The notes below the pieces were generated by a model. The model searched no databases. It was not told the DNA's origin and was given only the letters and a program-made list of their open reading frames with translations. DNA of 40,217 nucleotides from Nitrososphaeria archaeon (GTDB lineage: Archaea > Thermoproteota > Nitrososphaeria > Nitrososphaerales > JAAOZN01), in assembly GCA_029775855.1 (NCBI GenBank), contig JARVJZ010000006.1, positions 140,353 through 180,569 on the forward strand, given 5' to 3'. Shown here in pieces: positions 17,001 through 24,962 of this stretch (positions within the stretch are counted from its first letter, which is position 1; each line of letters starts with the position of its first letter). The translations under genes were made by a program, and so were the position numbers.

Positions 17001-17017
17001 TAGATGTTTAACATCTA
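17001..17017 (+). repeat. Inverted repeat (hairpin or operator) before fumarase start
   Basis: Arms TAGATGT (17001-17007) and ACATCTA (17011-17017) are perfectly complementary around a three-base TTA loop. The repeat ends 10 bases before the TTG start at 17028. It could be an operator or a leader hairpin affecting ribosome access. Confidence 0.4.
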
Positions 17018-17027
17018 AAATCTTGAT

Positions 17028-17909
17028 TTGATAAGCAAACTCGTGGTAAAGTCGACAGTTAAAGAACTTTTGAGGATAGCTTCTGTGGAGCTGCCCAATG
17101 ATGTGAAGATGGCTTTAAGAGCTGCTTACGAGCGTGAGGTTGATGCTGTGCCTAAGATGCAGCTTAAAGCTATACTCGACAACATCGATCTTGCTGAAAA
17201 GACGGGTATTCCTATGTGTCAGGATACTGGCATTCATGTGGTGTATGTTAAGTGGGGTGATGTTGATGTTGAGGATTTGGAGGAAGCAGTAAGGGAGGGG
17301 GTTGCGGAGGCTACATCTTCTATACCTCTTCGCCCCAACGCTGTGCATCCCCTAACTCGAAAGAACCCTGGCACGAATGTCGGTTTGCATATGCCCTATA
17401 TACACATCGATAAAACAAAGGAGAAGTTCTTGGAGATCACGGTTATGCCTAAGGGGTTTGGTGCTGAAAATATGAGTGCTTTAGCGATGCTAACCCCAGC
17501 ACATGGACTCAAAGGTGTTAAGGAGTTTATTCTGCAGACGGTTGTGAAGGCTGGCGGCAACCCTTGCCCACCTGGCATACTTGGTATTGGGATTGGTGGG
17601 ACGGCTGATGTCGCTATGAAGCTCGCTAAGGAGGCTCTGCTTCGTCCACTTGGCTCTAGAAATCCTGATCCAGAGGTGGCTAAGTTGGAGGAGGAACTTC
17701 TTGAAGCGTTGAACGGCTTAGGCATAGGTCCTATGGGTTTAGGTGGTAAGACCACTTTGCTTGGTGTTAACATCGAGGTAGCCTACACTCATACGGCTGG
17801 GTTGCCTGTTGCTGTGAACTATCAGTGTTGGGCTGCTAGGCGTGCTTCTGCTAGAATATACCCTGATGGTAGGGTGGAGTATACTTCACATAGGAAGAAG
17901 GAGGTGTGA
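17028..17909 (+). CDS. Class I fumarate hydratase, alpha subunit (or tartrate dehydratase-type)
   Basis: The 293-residue N-terminal half of a two-subunit [4Fe-4S] hydro-lyase. The cluster cysteines are C64 in M-C-Q-D-T-G, C180 in G-G-N-P-C-P-P-G and C267 in Y-Q-C-W-A-A-R-R. The reaction is reversible hydration of fumarate to malate in the TCA cycle or reductive branch; the related L-tartrate dehydratase has the same architecture. The start is TTG 17028 with GTG 17043 as alternative. The beta subunit follows after 7 bases. Confidence 0.92.
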   Translation: MISKLVVKSTVKELLRIASVELPNDVKMALRAAYEREVDAVPKMQLKAILDNIDLAEKTGIPMCQDTGIHVVYVKWGDVDVEDLEEAVREGVAEATSSIPLRPNAVHPLTRKNPGTNVGLHMPYIHIDKTKEKFLEITVMPKGFGAENMSALAMLTPAHGLKGVKEFILQTVVKAGGNPCPPGILGIGIGGTADVAMKLAKEALLRPLGSRNPDPEVAKLEEELLEALNGLGIGPMGLGGKTTLLGVNIEVAYTHTAGLPVAVNYQCWAARRASARIYPDGRVEYTSHRKKEV

Positions 17910-17916
17910 AGATAGT

Positions 17917-18516
17917 TTGGCTGAGTATAGGCTTACTACTCCGCTTGACGATGATGTTGTTAGAAGTCTGAGTATAGGGGATATAGTTTACCTTACAGGC
18001 ATAATCTACACTGCACGAGACGAAGCGCATATACATATCTTAGAAGATTTAAGGCGTGGTCGTGAACTTAAGATATCTTTGAGGGGTGCGGTGATCTACC
18101 ACTGTGGCCCTATTCTCAAGCGTGTAAATGGGGGGTGGAGGGTGTTAGCTGCTGGGCCGACGACGAGTTCAAGAATGAATCCGCTTGAACCAGAGTTTAT
18201 CGAGAAGACCGGCGTGAAAGGTGTGATAGGGAAGGGTGGTATGTCTAAGCCTGTAGTTGAAGCTTTAGCTAAGCACGGGGCGGTTTACTTATCTTTCACA
18301 GGCGGTGCTGCTGTGCTAGCTGCAAACGGGATAAAGGCGGTTAAAGGTGTTTACTATGAGGAGCTCGGTATGGCTGAAGCTGTTTGGGTGTTTGAAGTTA
18401 AAGACTTTGGTCCACTGATAGTTGGGATAGATGCGAAGGGTAACTCAATATTTGAGAAGGTGGGCTTGGAGGTTCAGCAGAACATTCAAAGAGTTAGGGA
18501 GAAGCTGAGCATCTAG
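17917..18516 (+). CDS. Class I fumarate hydratase, beta subunit
   Basis: The C-terminal half of the fumarase heterodimer, 199 residues, a normal length. The family segment C-G-P-I near residue 67 and G-P-T-T-S-S-R-M-N-P (about 86-95), followed by K-G-G-M, are the recognisable active-site regions. The open frame extends upstream to 17842, but that part overlaps the alpha subunit in another frame and does not look like the family. The TTG at 17917, preceded by AGGAGGTG at about 17898-17905, is the better start. Confidence 0.88.
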   Translation: MAEYRLTTPLDDDVVRSLSIGDIVYLTGIIYTARDEAHIHILEDLRRGRELKISLRGAVIYHCGPILKRVNGGWRVLAAGPTTSSRMNPLEPEFIEKTGVKGVIGKGGMSKPVVEALAKHGAVYLSFTGGAAVLAANGIKAVKGVYYEELGMAEAVWVFEVKDFGPLIVGIDAKGNSIFEKVGLEVQQNIQRVREKLSI

Positions 18517-18521
18517 TTGGG

Positions 18522-19520
18522 TTAAGCGATTCTATAGAGCCTATGTCTAGCGTCTCTTAGATCTTGTGATCTCTTAATAAGACCTTTACTTAGTAGGAGC
18601 CTTAGTGCAAGCCTCGTGGTTCTAGGAGGTAATAGTGTCTTCTCTGAGATCTCCCTCTGCCCTAATGGACCTTCGTATTCAAGCGTCTTTAAAACCAGCT
18701 TGGCGCTTGGAGGCATTTTGAGGAGTTCTTCAGCTAGCTTAACCTTGCGCTTAATCTTGTTTTGGGTAGCCGATGCGCCTATTAGCCTCACAATTTTGGC
18801 TGGCGTTGACGCTTTCTTTGCTTTTACTGTATTCTCAGCCTTAACTCTTACTATACCATCTAGGACAACTTCGCAGTCATATCTGCTGTTGATTTCGCTG
18901 ATCTCTATGGTTGAAGAGTCATTTACAACAAGTGGTCTGCGCGTCACATCAACCGAGTTCACGGGCACAAGAAGAAAGACAGCGGCTTTTTGATGCACCA
19001 TAGGCCCTCCTGCTGACATAGCGTAGGCGGTTGAGCCGGTGGGTGTAGCTAGTATAAGACCATCGCCGTAATCCCTCCAAATGGTTTCACCGTCAACTTT
19101 GAGGAGGTATTCTATGAAGGAGGCGCTTCGGGTTGGGAAGATGGCTACTTCGTTTAACACTGGAGGCAGGTTTCTGTCATCAACTAGCACTTCAAGTCTG
19201 GTCGCTTCTTCTATCTGGTAGTTGGATGACGCTATATCTTGCAGAGATTGTTTAAAGTTTGAGATACCTACCTCTGTTAGAAAACTTTCTCCATCAGCTT
19301 CGCTTACACCTAGCACAGGTATGCTTTCTGAACCGAGCTTCTGGAACACTCTAAGCACATCACCATCTCCGCCTACGACAAGGATCATGTCGTATGCTTT
19401 AATGTTCTCAACTGTAGGTGCTTCTGCAACTTGATGTGTGAAGCCTAGTTTCTGAAGCGTCTCAGAGACCTCTCTTATAACTGGTCCTATTCGCCTCCTA
19501 GGTATTACTAGTATCTGCAT
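18522..19520 (-). CDS. nadK: NAD kinase fused to a C-terminal winged-helix domain
   Basis: The 332-residue protein phosphorylates NAD to NADP using ATP or polyphosphate. The kinase part (1 to about 250) has G50-G-D-G-D54, N123-E124 and D-G-L-I-L-A-T-P-T-G-S-T-A-Y-A-M-S-A-G-G-P (about 153-173). The diglycine motif reads GGDGD where most enzymes have GGDGT. After about residue 262 the chain continues into an 70-residue MarR-like winged helix (G-Q-R-E-I-S-E-K-T-L-L-P-P-R-T-T-R-L-A-L-R, then K-G-L-I-K-R) ending at the C-terminus. The ATG at 19520 has a clear AAAGGAGCC ribosome-binding site. It converges on the fumarase operon, five bases apart. Confidence 0.88.
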   Translation of the reverse strand: MQILVIPRRRIGPVIREVSETLQKLGFTHQVAEAPTVENIKAYDMILVVGGDGDVLRVFQKLGSESIPVLGVSEADGESFLTEVGISNFKQSLQDIASSNYQIEEATRLEVLVDDRNLPPVLNEVAIFPTRSASFIEYLLKVDGETIWRDYGDGLILATPTGSTAYAMSAGGPMVHQKAAVFLLVPVNSVDVTRRPLVVNDSSTIEISEINSRYDCEVVLDGIVRVKAENTVKAKKASTPAKIVRLIGASATQNKIKRKVKLAEELLKMPPSAKLVLKTLEYEGPLGQREISEKTLLPPRTTRLALRLLLSKGLIKRSQDLRDARHRLYRIA

Positions 19521-19609
19521 GGCTGGCTCCTTTTAGAGTCTAACTGTTAGGTTCGATTAATGTCTTTTGTGATTTGCTTATTAGCCTTTTGGCTTAATGG
19601 AGGTGAGGC

Positions 19610-20419
19610 TTATTTTCTTCCCGTTAAGCCGATGGATATAACGCCGTAAGGGCATTTAGAGTAGCAGACGAAGCATTTAGTGCATTCTGCAAAGGTCTTT
19701 TCTTCACAAACCATTAGACCTTCAGGACAGATTACAGCGCAAGCTCCGCAGCTTCTACATTCTTCTCTCTTAACTCTTGGTTTTATAAAAAAGTTGAATC
19801 TGCTGATTAAGGTTAATAGCCCAGCTACTGGGCAGATATATTTGCAGAAGAAGCGCTTCTCATACACATTAGCCGCTAAGACAGCGCCAACTATAGCCAT
19901 CTCAGCACCAGCAACAAAACTTCCAGCTACAGTGCCTCTACAAATGGTGCCTATTGGGCAGAAGCTACACCAAGATGGTGTCCTTGTTACAGCTGAGGAT
20001 ATTATAACCGCGCTTAGCGTGAAGTATTTGACTTCTTTACTCCAGATTCTACCTTCTTCTGCCTTAAGTGGGATTCGAGGTCTTCGTTCAACTAGAGGCT
20101 TAAACCTTCTCTTATTCATGACATGTTCTGTGAATTCGGTTATTGTACCTATGGGGCATGCCCAAGCACACCAAGCCCTGCCTAGAAGAATCGTCACAAA
20201 TATGAATATTGCAGTAGCAGATACGAATACTAGAAGTGTGGATTGTGGTATACTTGCTCCACTAGCAACTAGAATTTGAAGGGCACCTAGTGGCTCAACC
20301 ACTTCTACGCTTCCGATGACAAAGCTGCATACCGCGCCCACAACCACAGCGGTGAAAAATATAAAGAAGAATGCTTGTGAAATATGGCGAGTTTTCTGTA
20401 TAAGTTTCTTAAGGTTCAT
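19610..20419 (-). CDS. NapH-like membrane polyferredoxin
   Basis: A 269-residue membrane protein with about four helices. Cytoplasmic C-x-x-x-C-P motifs occur at about 83-88 (C-A-W-A-C-P), C-S-F-C-P-I-G, and C-K-Y-I-C-P-V. Two C-terminal [4Fe-4S] ferredoxin motifs follow (C-R-S-C-G-A-C-A-V-I-C-P and C-T-K-C-F-V-C-Y-S-K-C-P). NapH-type proteins take electrons from quinol and deliver them across the membrane to a partner ferredoxin. The ATG overlaps the stop of the NapG-like gene by four bases, so the two are co-translated. No terminal reductase lies nearby, so the electron acceptor is unknown. Confidence 0.88.
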   Translation of the reverse strand: MNLKKLIQKTRHISQAFFFIFFTAVVVGAVCSFVIGSVEVVEPLGALQILVASGASIPQSTLLVFVSATAIFIFVTILLGRAWCAWACPIGTITEFTEHVMNKRRFKPLVERRPRIPLKAEEGRIWSKEVKYFTLSAVIISSAVTRTPSWCSFCPIGTICRGTVAGSFVAGAEMAIVGAVLAANVYEKRFFCKYICPVAGLLTLISRFNFFIKPRVKREECRSCGACAVICPEGLMVCEEKTFAECTKCFVCYSKCPYGVISIGLTGRK

Positions 20420-21054
20420 ACTTGACCCCTTCTACTCCTCAACCTTTGCCCTTCAGATGTGTAGTCAGACAGTTTAACGCGTATAGCCTTCTCCGGCACT
20501 GGACAAATGTATTCACACTGCTGGCATCCTACACAGACAGAGCGGTTAACCTCTACCCCTCCTCTAGCCGTTATCTTCACAGCGTCGAAGACACATATAT
20601 CGACACACCTATAGCAGATATTATGAGTCCAAGCTAGGCAGAGGCTTCGATTAACTTCAGCCTCACCCATCTTAAGCTCTTCTACATCTACGCTTTCTAA
20701 GGCACCAGTGGGGCAAGTGTCTATGCACCTAAAGCAGAGCTCAGCAGAAGACTTAATCCTCTTAAAGGCTCTATTCTTGGATGGTGTGGGCTCCACTAGA
20801 TCAAGGTAGACTGCACAGTATCCATCTAGAATAGGTGTGCCTAGAGTAAATAGGCTGCTGTTATCAGGCTTAATTCCTTTAGTGGGGCATACATCTGCGC
20901 ACCTATTACATCTTATGCATAAAGAGAAGAAGTTATCTTCATTTACTACACCTGGTGGTCTAATCGCTTTGCTCTGCCTTATGTTAGTTAGAGTTAGGGT
21001 TATTGAGAGCGCTAAGAAGCTTGTTATTGACAGTAGGAAGCCTCTGCGGTTCAA
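20416..21054 (-). CDS. NapG-like exported polyferredoxin
   Basis: A 212-residue protein with an N-terminal N-R-R-G-F-L-L-S followed by a hydrophobic stretch, matching a Tat-type signal or anchor. About four [4Fe-4S] motifs follow (C-I-R-C-N-R-C-A-D-V-C-P; C-F-R-C-I-D-T-C-P; C-Y-R-C-V-D-I-C; C-V-G-C-Q-Q-C-E-Y-I-C-P). The protein resembles NapG/MauM, the extracytoplasmic partner of NapH in periplasmic electron delivery. It is first in the pair, and the preceding 205 bases are AT-rich and probably hold the promoter. It ends in an ATGA overlap with the NapH-like gene. Confidence 0.88.
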   Translation of the reverse strand: MNRRGFLLSITSFLALSITLTLTNIRQSKAIRPPGVVNEDNFFSLCIRCNRCADVCPTKGIKPDNSSLFTLGTPILDGYCAVYLDLVEPTPSKNRAFKRIKSSAELCFRCIDTCPTGALESVDVEELKMGEAEVNRSLCLAWTHNICYRCVDICVFDAVKITARGGVEVNRSVCVGCQQCEYICPVPEKAIRVKLSDYTSEGQRLRSRRGQV

Positions 21055-21259
21055 CTTATTTCAACCAAGCCATTAAATTGTAAGCTAGATATATGAAAAC
21101 TTCTGTTATAGAATATATATTAATGGTCTTTTTTGAAATATTTAGGTTTACTAAATTTATAAGATATTTGCGACTGCATATAGAGGAGTGGTGTGGGTTT
21201 TGATTATTATTTAGTGGAGTCAACAATAAATCTCCAACGACGCAAGTGTTTTAAATGCC

Positions 21260-22360
21260 TTATCGGAAGAAGAAGGGGTTGCTTCGTATTGCAAATATGT
21301 AGATGAGGGCTGCGATAACCCATACTAAGATGAACATAATCTTTCTACTCTTGGAGAGGGGTGAGACATCGTCAAGAGGCTTCATTTCAGGGCTTCTCAT
21401 CGAGAGGATTAGTATGAGGATAGCCATTAGTTGAAAACCTGTTATAAAGAGCACAGCTATACTAGCGTATGTGAGGATTTTATGCAGCTTTGGGCTTAAA
21501 ACGGCTCTAGCCACATGCCCCCCATCCAGTTGCCAAGCTGGCATAAGGTTTAGGAAGGTTATGAGAAAGCCGAGTGAAGATGCGAAGATTAGGGGTGAGA
21601 GTATTATTCCCGTGCCTACTCTTTGTGGGGCGAATATAGAAAGAAGGTACGCTGTGAAGATGTCAAGGTTGGATACCATTAAAAGTTTACCCGCAGCAGC
21701 TTGCCTACTCAACTCTTCAATAGGCACAGCTGCAGAAGTTAAAGCTCCACCTACAGCAACCAGTAGTGTGACTGCTAAACCAGCTAGAGGACCTGAGATG
21801 CCTAAGTCGAAGAGTGAATCTCTATTAGTAGGTGGTTCGCTTGAGGTGATAACAGCTCCTAAAGTTGGTAGGGCTCCTGGTATGCCGGGTATGAAGTAGG
21901 GTGAAGATGACTTGACACCGTGTAGTGCGGATGCTATTTTATGCCCCATTTCATGCACGCCGATTATCCCCATAATTCCTACTGCGTATAATCCAATCAT
22001 AAGAGGTAGGTTCCCCGGGTAGTTTGAGGATTTAAAGAAGCCGTCAGCTGCAACTGTGCCTAATGTTGCCAAAAGTAGTATAAGGTTTAGTCTTAAGCCT
22101 CTTTTTTTTACTTCAGGTTTTCTAAACGCTATGAGGGTTAGATAGCCTTCGCCTCTCCTCAACACAGCAAGGTAGCCTAAGGGTTTAATTTCTTTGATTA
22201 GTTTTAGGAAGGCTAGCTTGTTCCCCCCATCTTCTTCTACTTCAAATTCCACTGCTCCCTGCTCCCTGAAGTATTGGTTTCTAATGTGGAATAGGGTTTT
22301 AACCTTCTCCGCTACCATCCTCTGCTCGATGTAGAAGGTGCTTGAGGAGTCTTCAGCCAA
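21260..22360 (-). CDS. Site-2 protease-like M50 zinc metalloprotease
   Basis: A 366-residue membrane protein with about seven hydrophobic helices after an 85-residue soluble N-terminus. The zinc site is H136-E-M-G-H140 in a membrane helix plus the N271-x-M-P-x-W-x-L-D279-G-G-H segment that supplies the third ligand. S2P proteases cut transmembrane substrates such as anti-sigma factors or regulators; the substrate here is unknown. The arrangement is the compact form without a PDZ domain. The start is TTG 22360, or ATG 22318, which would shorten it by 14 residues. It is divergent from the acetyltransferase gene. Confidence 0.88.
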   Translation of the reverse strand: MAEDSSSTFYIEQRMVAEKVKTLFHIRNQYFREQGAVEFEVEEDGGNKLAFLKLIKEIKPLGYLAVLRRGEGYLTLIAFRKPEVKKRGLRLNLILLLATLGTVAADGFFKSSNYPGNLPLMIGLYAVGIMGIIGVHEMGHKIASALHGVKSSSPYFIPGIPGALPTLGAVITSSEPPTNRDSLFDLGISGPLAGLAVTLLVAVGGALTSAAVPIEELSRQAAAGKLLMVSNLDIFTAYLLSIFAPQRVGTGIILSPLIFASSLGFLITFLNLMPAWQLDGGHVARAVLSPKLHKILTYASIAVLFITGFQLMAILILILSMRSPEMKPLDDVSPLSKSRKIMFILVWVIAALIYIFAIRSNPFFFR

Positions 22361-22456
22361 CTTCCATGCTTAGATTCGATAGAGATGCTGTTAAGTATTG
22401 TGGTTAAGAGATGAGTTTATGTGTAAGTTGATAGAGGGTTTGATTGCGACTTACAT

Positions 22457-22960
22457 ATGCTTGCTAGGTGGGTTGGCGAGTATCTGATTAGACCGTGCAC
22501 CGAAGATGATATAGCGAGCGTGATATCGATAAATCTTGTTTCTTTGCCTGAACATTATAGTGACTACTTCTTTGAGGAGCTGAGGAGAGAATCTCCTGAA
22601 ACCTTTCTCGTCGCAGAAAAGAATGGTGAAGTCGTGGGCTACATAATGTGTAGAATCGAGTATGGCTTCTCAAACCTAAAGAGGTTCAACCTAGTTAAGA
22701 AGGGGCATATAGTCTCTATAGCGGTTTTAGAGCAGCATAGATCCAAGGGTATTGGGACCGTGCTACTTCAGGAAGCTATTAAGGCGATGGTTAAGAAAAA
22801 GTGCGCTGAAGCCTATCTTGAAGTAAGAGTTTCTAATGAGGGAGCTATTTCACTATATAAGCGCTTGGGATTCATCATAACATCTAAAATCGACTTCTAC
22901 TATAAGGATGGGGAAGCTGCTTATGTCATGACTTTGCCCTTAGAAAAGATGGGGCAGTAG
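22457..22960 (+). CDS. rimI: N-terminal protein acetyltransferase (RimI/Ard1-type GNAT)
   Basis: A 167-residue GNAT enzyme transferring acetyl from acetyl-CoA to protein N-termini. The pattern I-R-P-C-T-E-D-D-I near the start, I-N-L-V-S-L-P-E-H-Y, and Y-F-F-E-E-L matches the archaeal Ard1/NatA-like subgroup. The acetyl-CoA pyrophosphate loop Q-H-R-S-K-G-I-G-T lies at about 94-102. A-I-S-L-Y-K-R-L-G-F near the end is the usual GNAT motif B region. The start is ATG 22457. The DNA ligase gene begins 15 bases after its stop, so the two are probably co-transcribed. Confidence 0.9.
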   Translation: MLARWVGEYLIRPCTEDDIASVISINLVSLPEHYSDYFFEELRRESPETFLVAEKNGEVVGYIMCRIEYGFSNLKRFNLVKKGHIVSIAVLEQHRSKGIGTVLLQEAIKAMVKKKCAEAYLEVRVSNEGAISLYKRLGFIITSKIDFYYKDGEAAYVMTLPLEKMGQ

Positions 22961-22975
22961 GAAAGAAGAGGGGGT

Positions 22976-24619
22976 TTGGCGACACTATTAGAATTTGCTG
23001 AAGTATGCGAAAAGATCAAATTAACTACAAGCAAGAATCAGAAGGTAAGCATATTAGCAAACTACCTACTTAAACTTAGTAGAAATGAACTACCTATAGC
23101 CTGCAGACTCCTTACAAGCAAGGTCTTTCCACCTTGGGATACTAGAGCAGTAAACATAAGCTACTCTACAATCTCTGATGCCATCAAAGAGATTACAGAA
23201 GTAAGTGAAGATAAGCTCAAAGCAACCTACATCAAATACGGCGACTTAGGAGAAGCCGCTGAAGAGCTGATGAAGGGGAAGAAGATCACTACCTTAATAC
23301 AGAACACCCTTACGCTTCAAGATGTCTATAGCGCCTTAGATACCGCAGCCTCAAAGAAAGGAGAAGGAGCAACTGAAGTCAGATTAAGGGTGTTGAAGGG
23401 GCTGCTCGCTCTATGCAGCCCTATTGAAGCCAAGTATCTTGTTAAAGTTCTCTGCGGTGAGATGAGAATAGGATTAGATGAAGGGCTACTTGAAGAAGCT
23501 CTTGCTGCAGCCTATGGGCGTAGTTTAAAGCAGGTTAGAGAGGCTGGTTTGATAGTTGCTGACATAGGTGAAAGCGCCTTAGTCGCTTTAGATGGAAACT
23601 TTGATGCTGTTAAACTTAGTGTCTTTCACCCCACCAACTTCATGCTTGCTGAAGAGATGCCCTCTCCTCAAGAGGTAGCAGACTATTTCCGATGTGATTT
23701 ATATGCTGAGTATAAGTATGATGGTGTAAGGGCGCAGATACATAGTAGTGGCAAAGAAGTTCGAATATTTTCTCGCCGCCTTGAAGATGTGACGAACAGC
23801 TTTCCTGAATTCTCTAAACCATTTAGTGATAAAGCGGTAATACTTGATGGTGAGATAGTTCCCTATAAGGATGCACCACTACCGTTCCAGATGCTGCAGC
23901 GTAGACTACACCGCAAAGAGATTACAAAAGAGCTCTTGGAGGAGACACCCGTGGTATACTTTGCCTTTGACATACTCTACTACAACGGAGAAACTTACAT
24001 CAGCAGACCTCTGAGGGAAAGGAGGATGATTTTAGAAGGTCTTAATCTACAGCCACCACTATATTACGCCAACCAAATTAAAGTCAAGCTCAAAGAGGAT
24101 ATAGAAGAGGCTTTCGAAGCGAGTCTAAAGCTTGGCTACGAGGGGTTAGTAATCAAGCATCCAGATTCAGTATATACTCCCGGAAAGAGGGGTAAAAAGT
24201 GGGTTAAACTCAAAAAGGAACTTGCTACCTTAGATGTTGTGATAGTTGCTGCTGAGTATGGGCATGGTAAGAGGGCTGGTGTACTCTCAGACTACACCTT
24301 CGCGGTTAAATCTGAAGACGGGCTTAAGGTAATAGGGAAGGCTTACAGCGGCTTGACCGACAAAGAAATAGACGAGATGACAAAAATTTTAAGCGCTATA
24401 ACGGTAAAGGATTTAGGGCATCTTAAGATCGTTGAACCTAAGATCGTTTTAGAGGTGGCGTTCAACAACATACAGAAGAGCAGCAGACACAGCAGTGGAT
24501 ACGCTCTAAGATTCCCAAGAATCAAAAGAGTAAGATGGGACAAGAATGTTGATGAAATAGACACAATAGACAGAGTTAAAGAGATATACGAGATACAAGC
24601 ATATAAGAAAATGCTATAA
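22976..24619 (+). CDS. lig: ATP-dependent DNA ligase
   Basis: The 547-residue replicative archaeal DNA ligase seals nicks via an enzyme-AMP intermediate. An N-terminal DNA-binding domain (to about 225) is followed by the adenylation domain with nucleophile K247 in E-Y-K-Y-D-G-V-R. D-G-E-I-V-P (motif III) and L-G-Y-E-G-L-V-I-K-H (motif IV) follow, then W-V-K-L-K (motif V). The OB domain completes the C-terminus. Length is normal for the crenarchaeal/thaumarchaeal type. The TTG start at 22976 is supported by an AGAGGGGG run directly upstream. Confidence 0.93.
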   Translation: MATLLEFAEVCEKIKLTTSKNQKVSILANYLLKLSRNELPIACRLLTSKVFPPWDTRAVNISYSTISDAIKEITEVSEDKLKATYIKYGDLGEAAEELMKGKKITTLIQNTLTLQDVYSALDTAASKKGEGATEVRLRVLKGLLALCSPIEAKYLVKVLCGEMRIGLDEGLLEEALAAAYGRSLKQVREAGLIVADIGESALVALDGNFDAVKLSVFHPTNFMLAEEMPSPQEVADYFRCDLYAEYKYDGVRAQIHSSGKEVRIFSRRLEDVTNSFPEFSKPFSDKAVILDGEIVPYKDAPLPFQMLQRRLHRKEITKELLEETPVVYFAFDILYYNGETYISRPLRERRMILEGLNLQPPLYYANQIKVKLKEDIEEAFEASLKLGYEGLVIKHPDSVYTPGKRGKKWVKLKKELATLDVVIVAAEYGHGKRAGVLSDYTFAVKSEDGLKVIGKAYSGLTDKEIDEMTKILSAITVKDLGHLKIVEPKIVLEVAFNNIQKSSRHSSGYALRFPRIKRVRWDKNVDEIDTIDRVKEIYEIQAYKKML

Positions 24620-24677
24620 CAAAAATGTTCATAGAAAATGATATATATTGATGCTCTTAAGCACTATCTGAGCGCAT

Positions 24678-24962
24678 TTGGATAAGGATAGAGCGATTGG
24701 TGTCCTACTTGTTGTAGCTGGAGTTATTGGCATAATAGTTTACGGGCTTCTGCTCTGGAATCCTTGGACAGGAACACTTTACACCATGACCGTGTTAGCT
24801 ATAACAGCGTTTGTAGCGGTAGCAGCCCTCTTAGGTATCGTCGCTTGGATAGGCTGGACTATGGCTACAACACCACCCCCACCACCAATAGAAGCAGAAG
24901 TTCCAACGAGCGACCAGCAGTCAACCGGAGAAACCAAAGAAAGCGAATCTAAGAGCAGCTAA
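24678..24962 (+). CDS. Small two-helix membrane protein
   Basis: A 94-residue protein with two hydrophobic helices at about 6-27 and 36-64, a run of five prolines near 68-72, and a polar, acidic and serine-rich tail. I recall similar small proteins annotated as hypothetical in thaumarchaeal-type genomes, but their function is unknown to me. The start is TTG 24678; a TATA-like GATATATATT at about 24640-24650 lies roughly 30 bases upstream, suggesting its own promoter. Its end overlaps the convergent Trm5-like gene by four bases. Confidence 0.75.
   Translation: MDKDRAIGVLLVVAGVIGIIVYGLLLWNPWTGTLYTMTVLAITAFVAVAALLGIVAWIGWTMATTPPPPPIEAEVPTSDQQSTGETKESESKSS

Larger units (their letters stand above)
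16766..17027. other. Intergenic region before fumarase genes
   Basis: No gene was recognised in these 262 bases. They contain a TATA-like palindromic element at 16918-16934 and a 7-bp inverted repeat at 17001-17017 just before the fumarase start. The rest is AT-rich and unremarkable. Confidence 0.5.

Noticed and set aside
17842-17916. Longer fumarase beta subunit beginning at 17842
   Set aside because: The extra 25 residues overlap the alpha subunit out of frame and do not resemble the family; TTG 17917 has a strong ribosome-binding site.
24620-24677. C/D box small RNA (TGATG- and CTGA-like motifs)
   Set aside because: The boxes are imperfect and there is no C'/D' pair or terminal stem; the run is better explained as the promoter of the small membrane protein.
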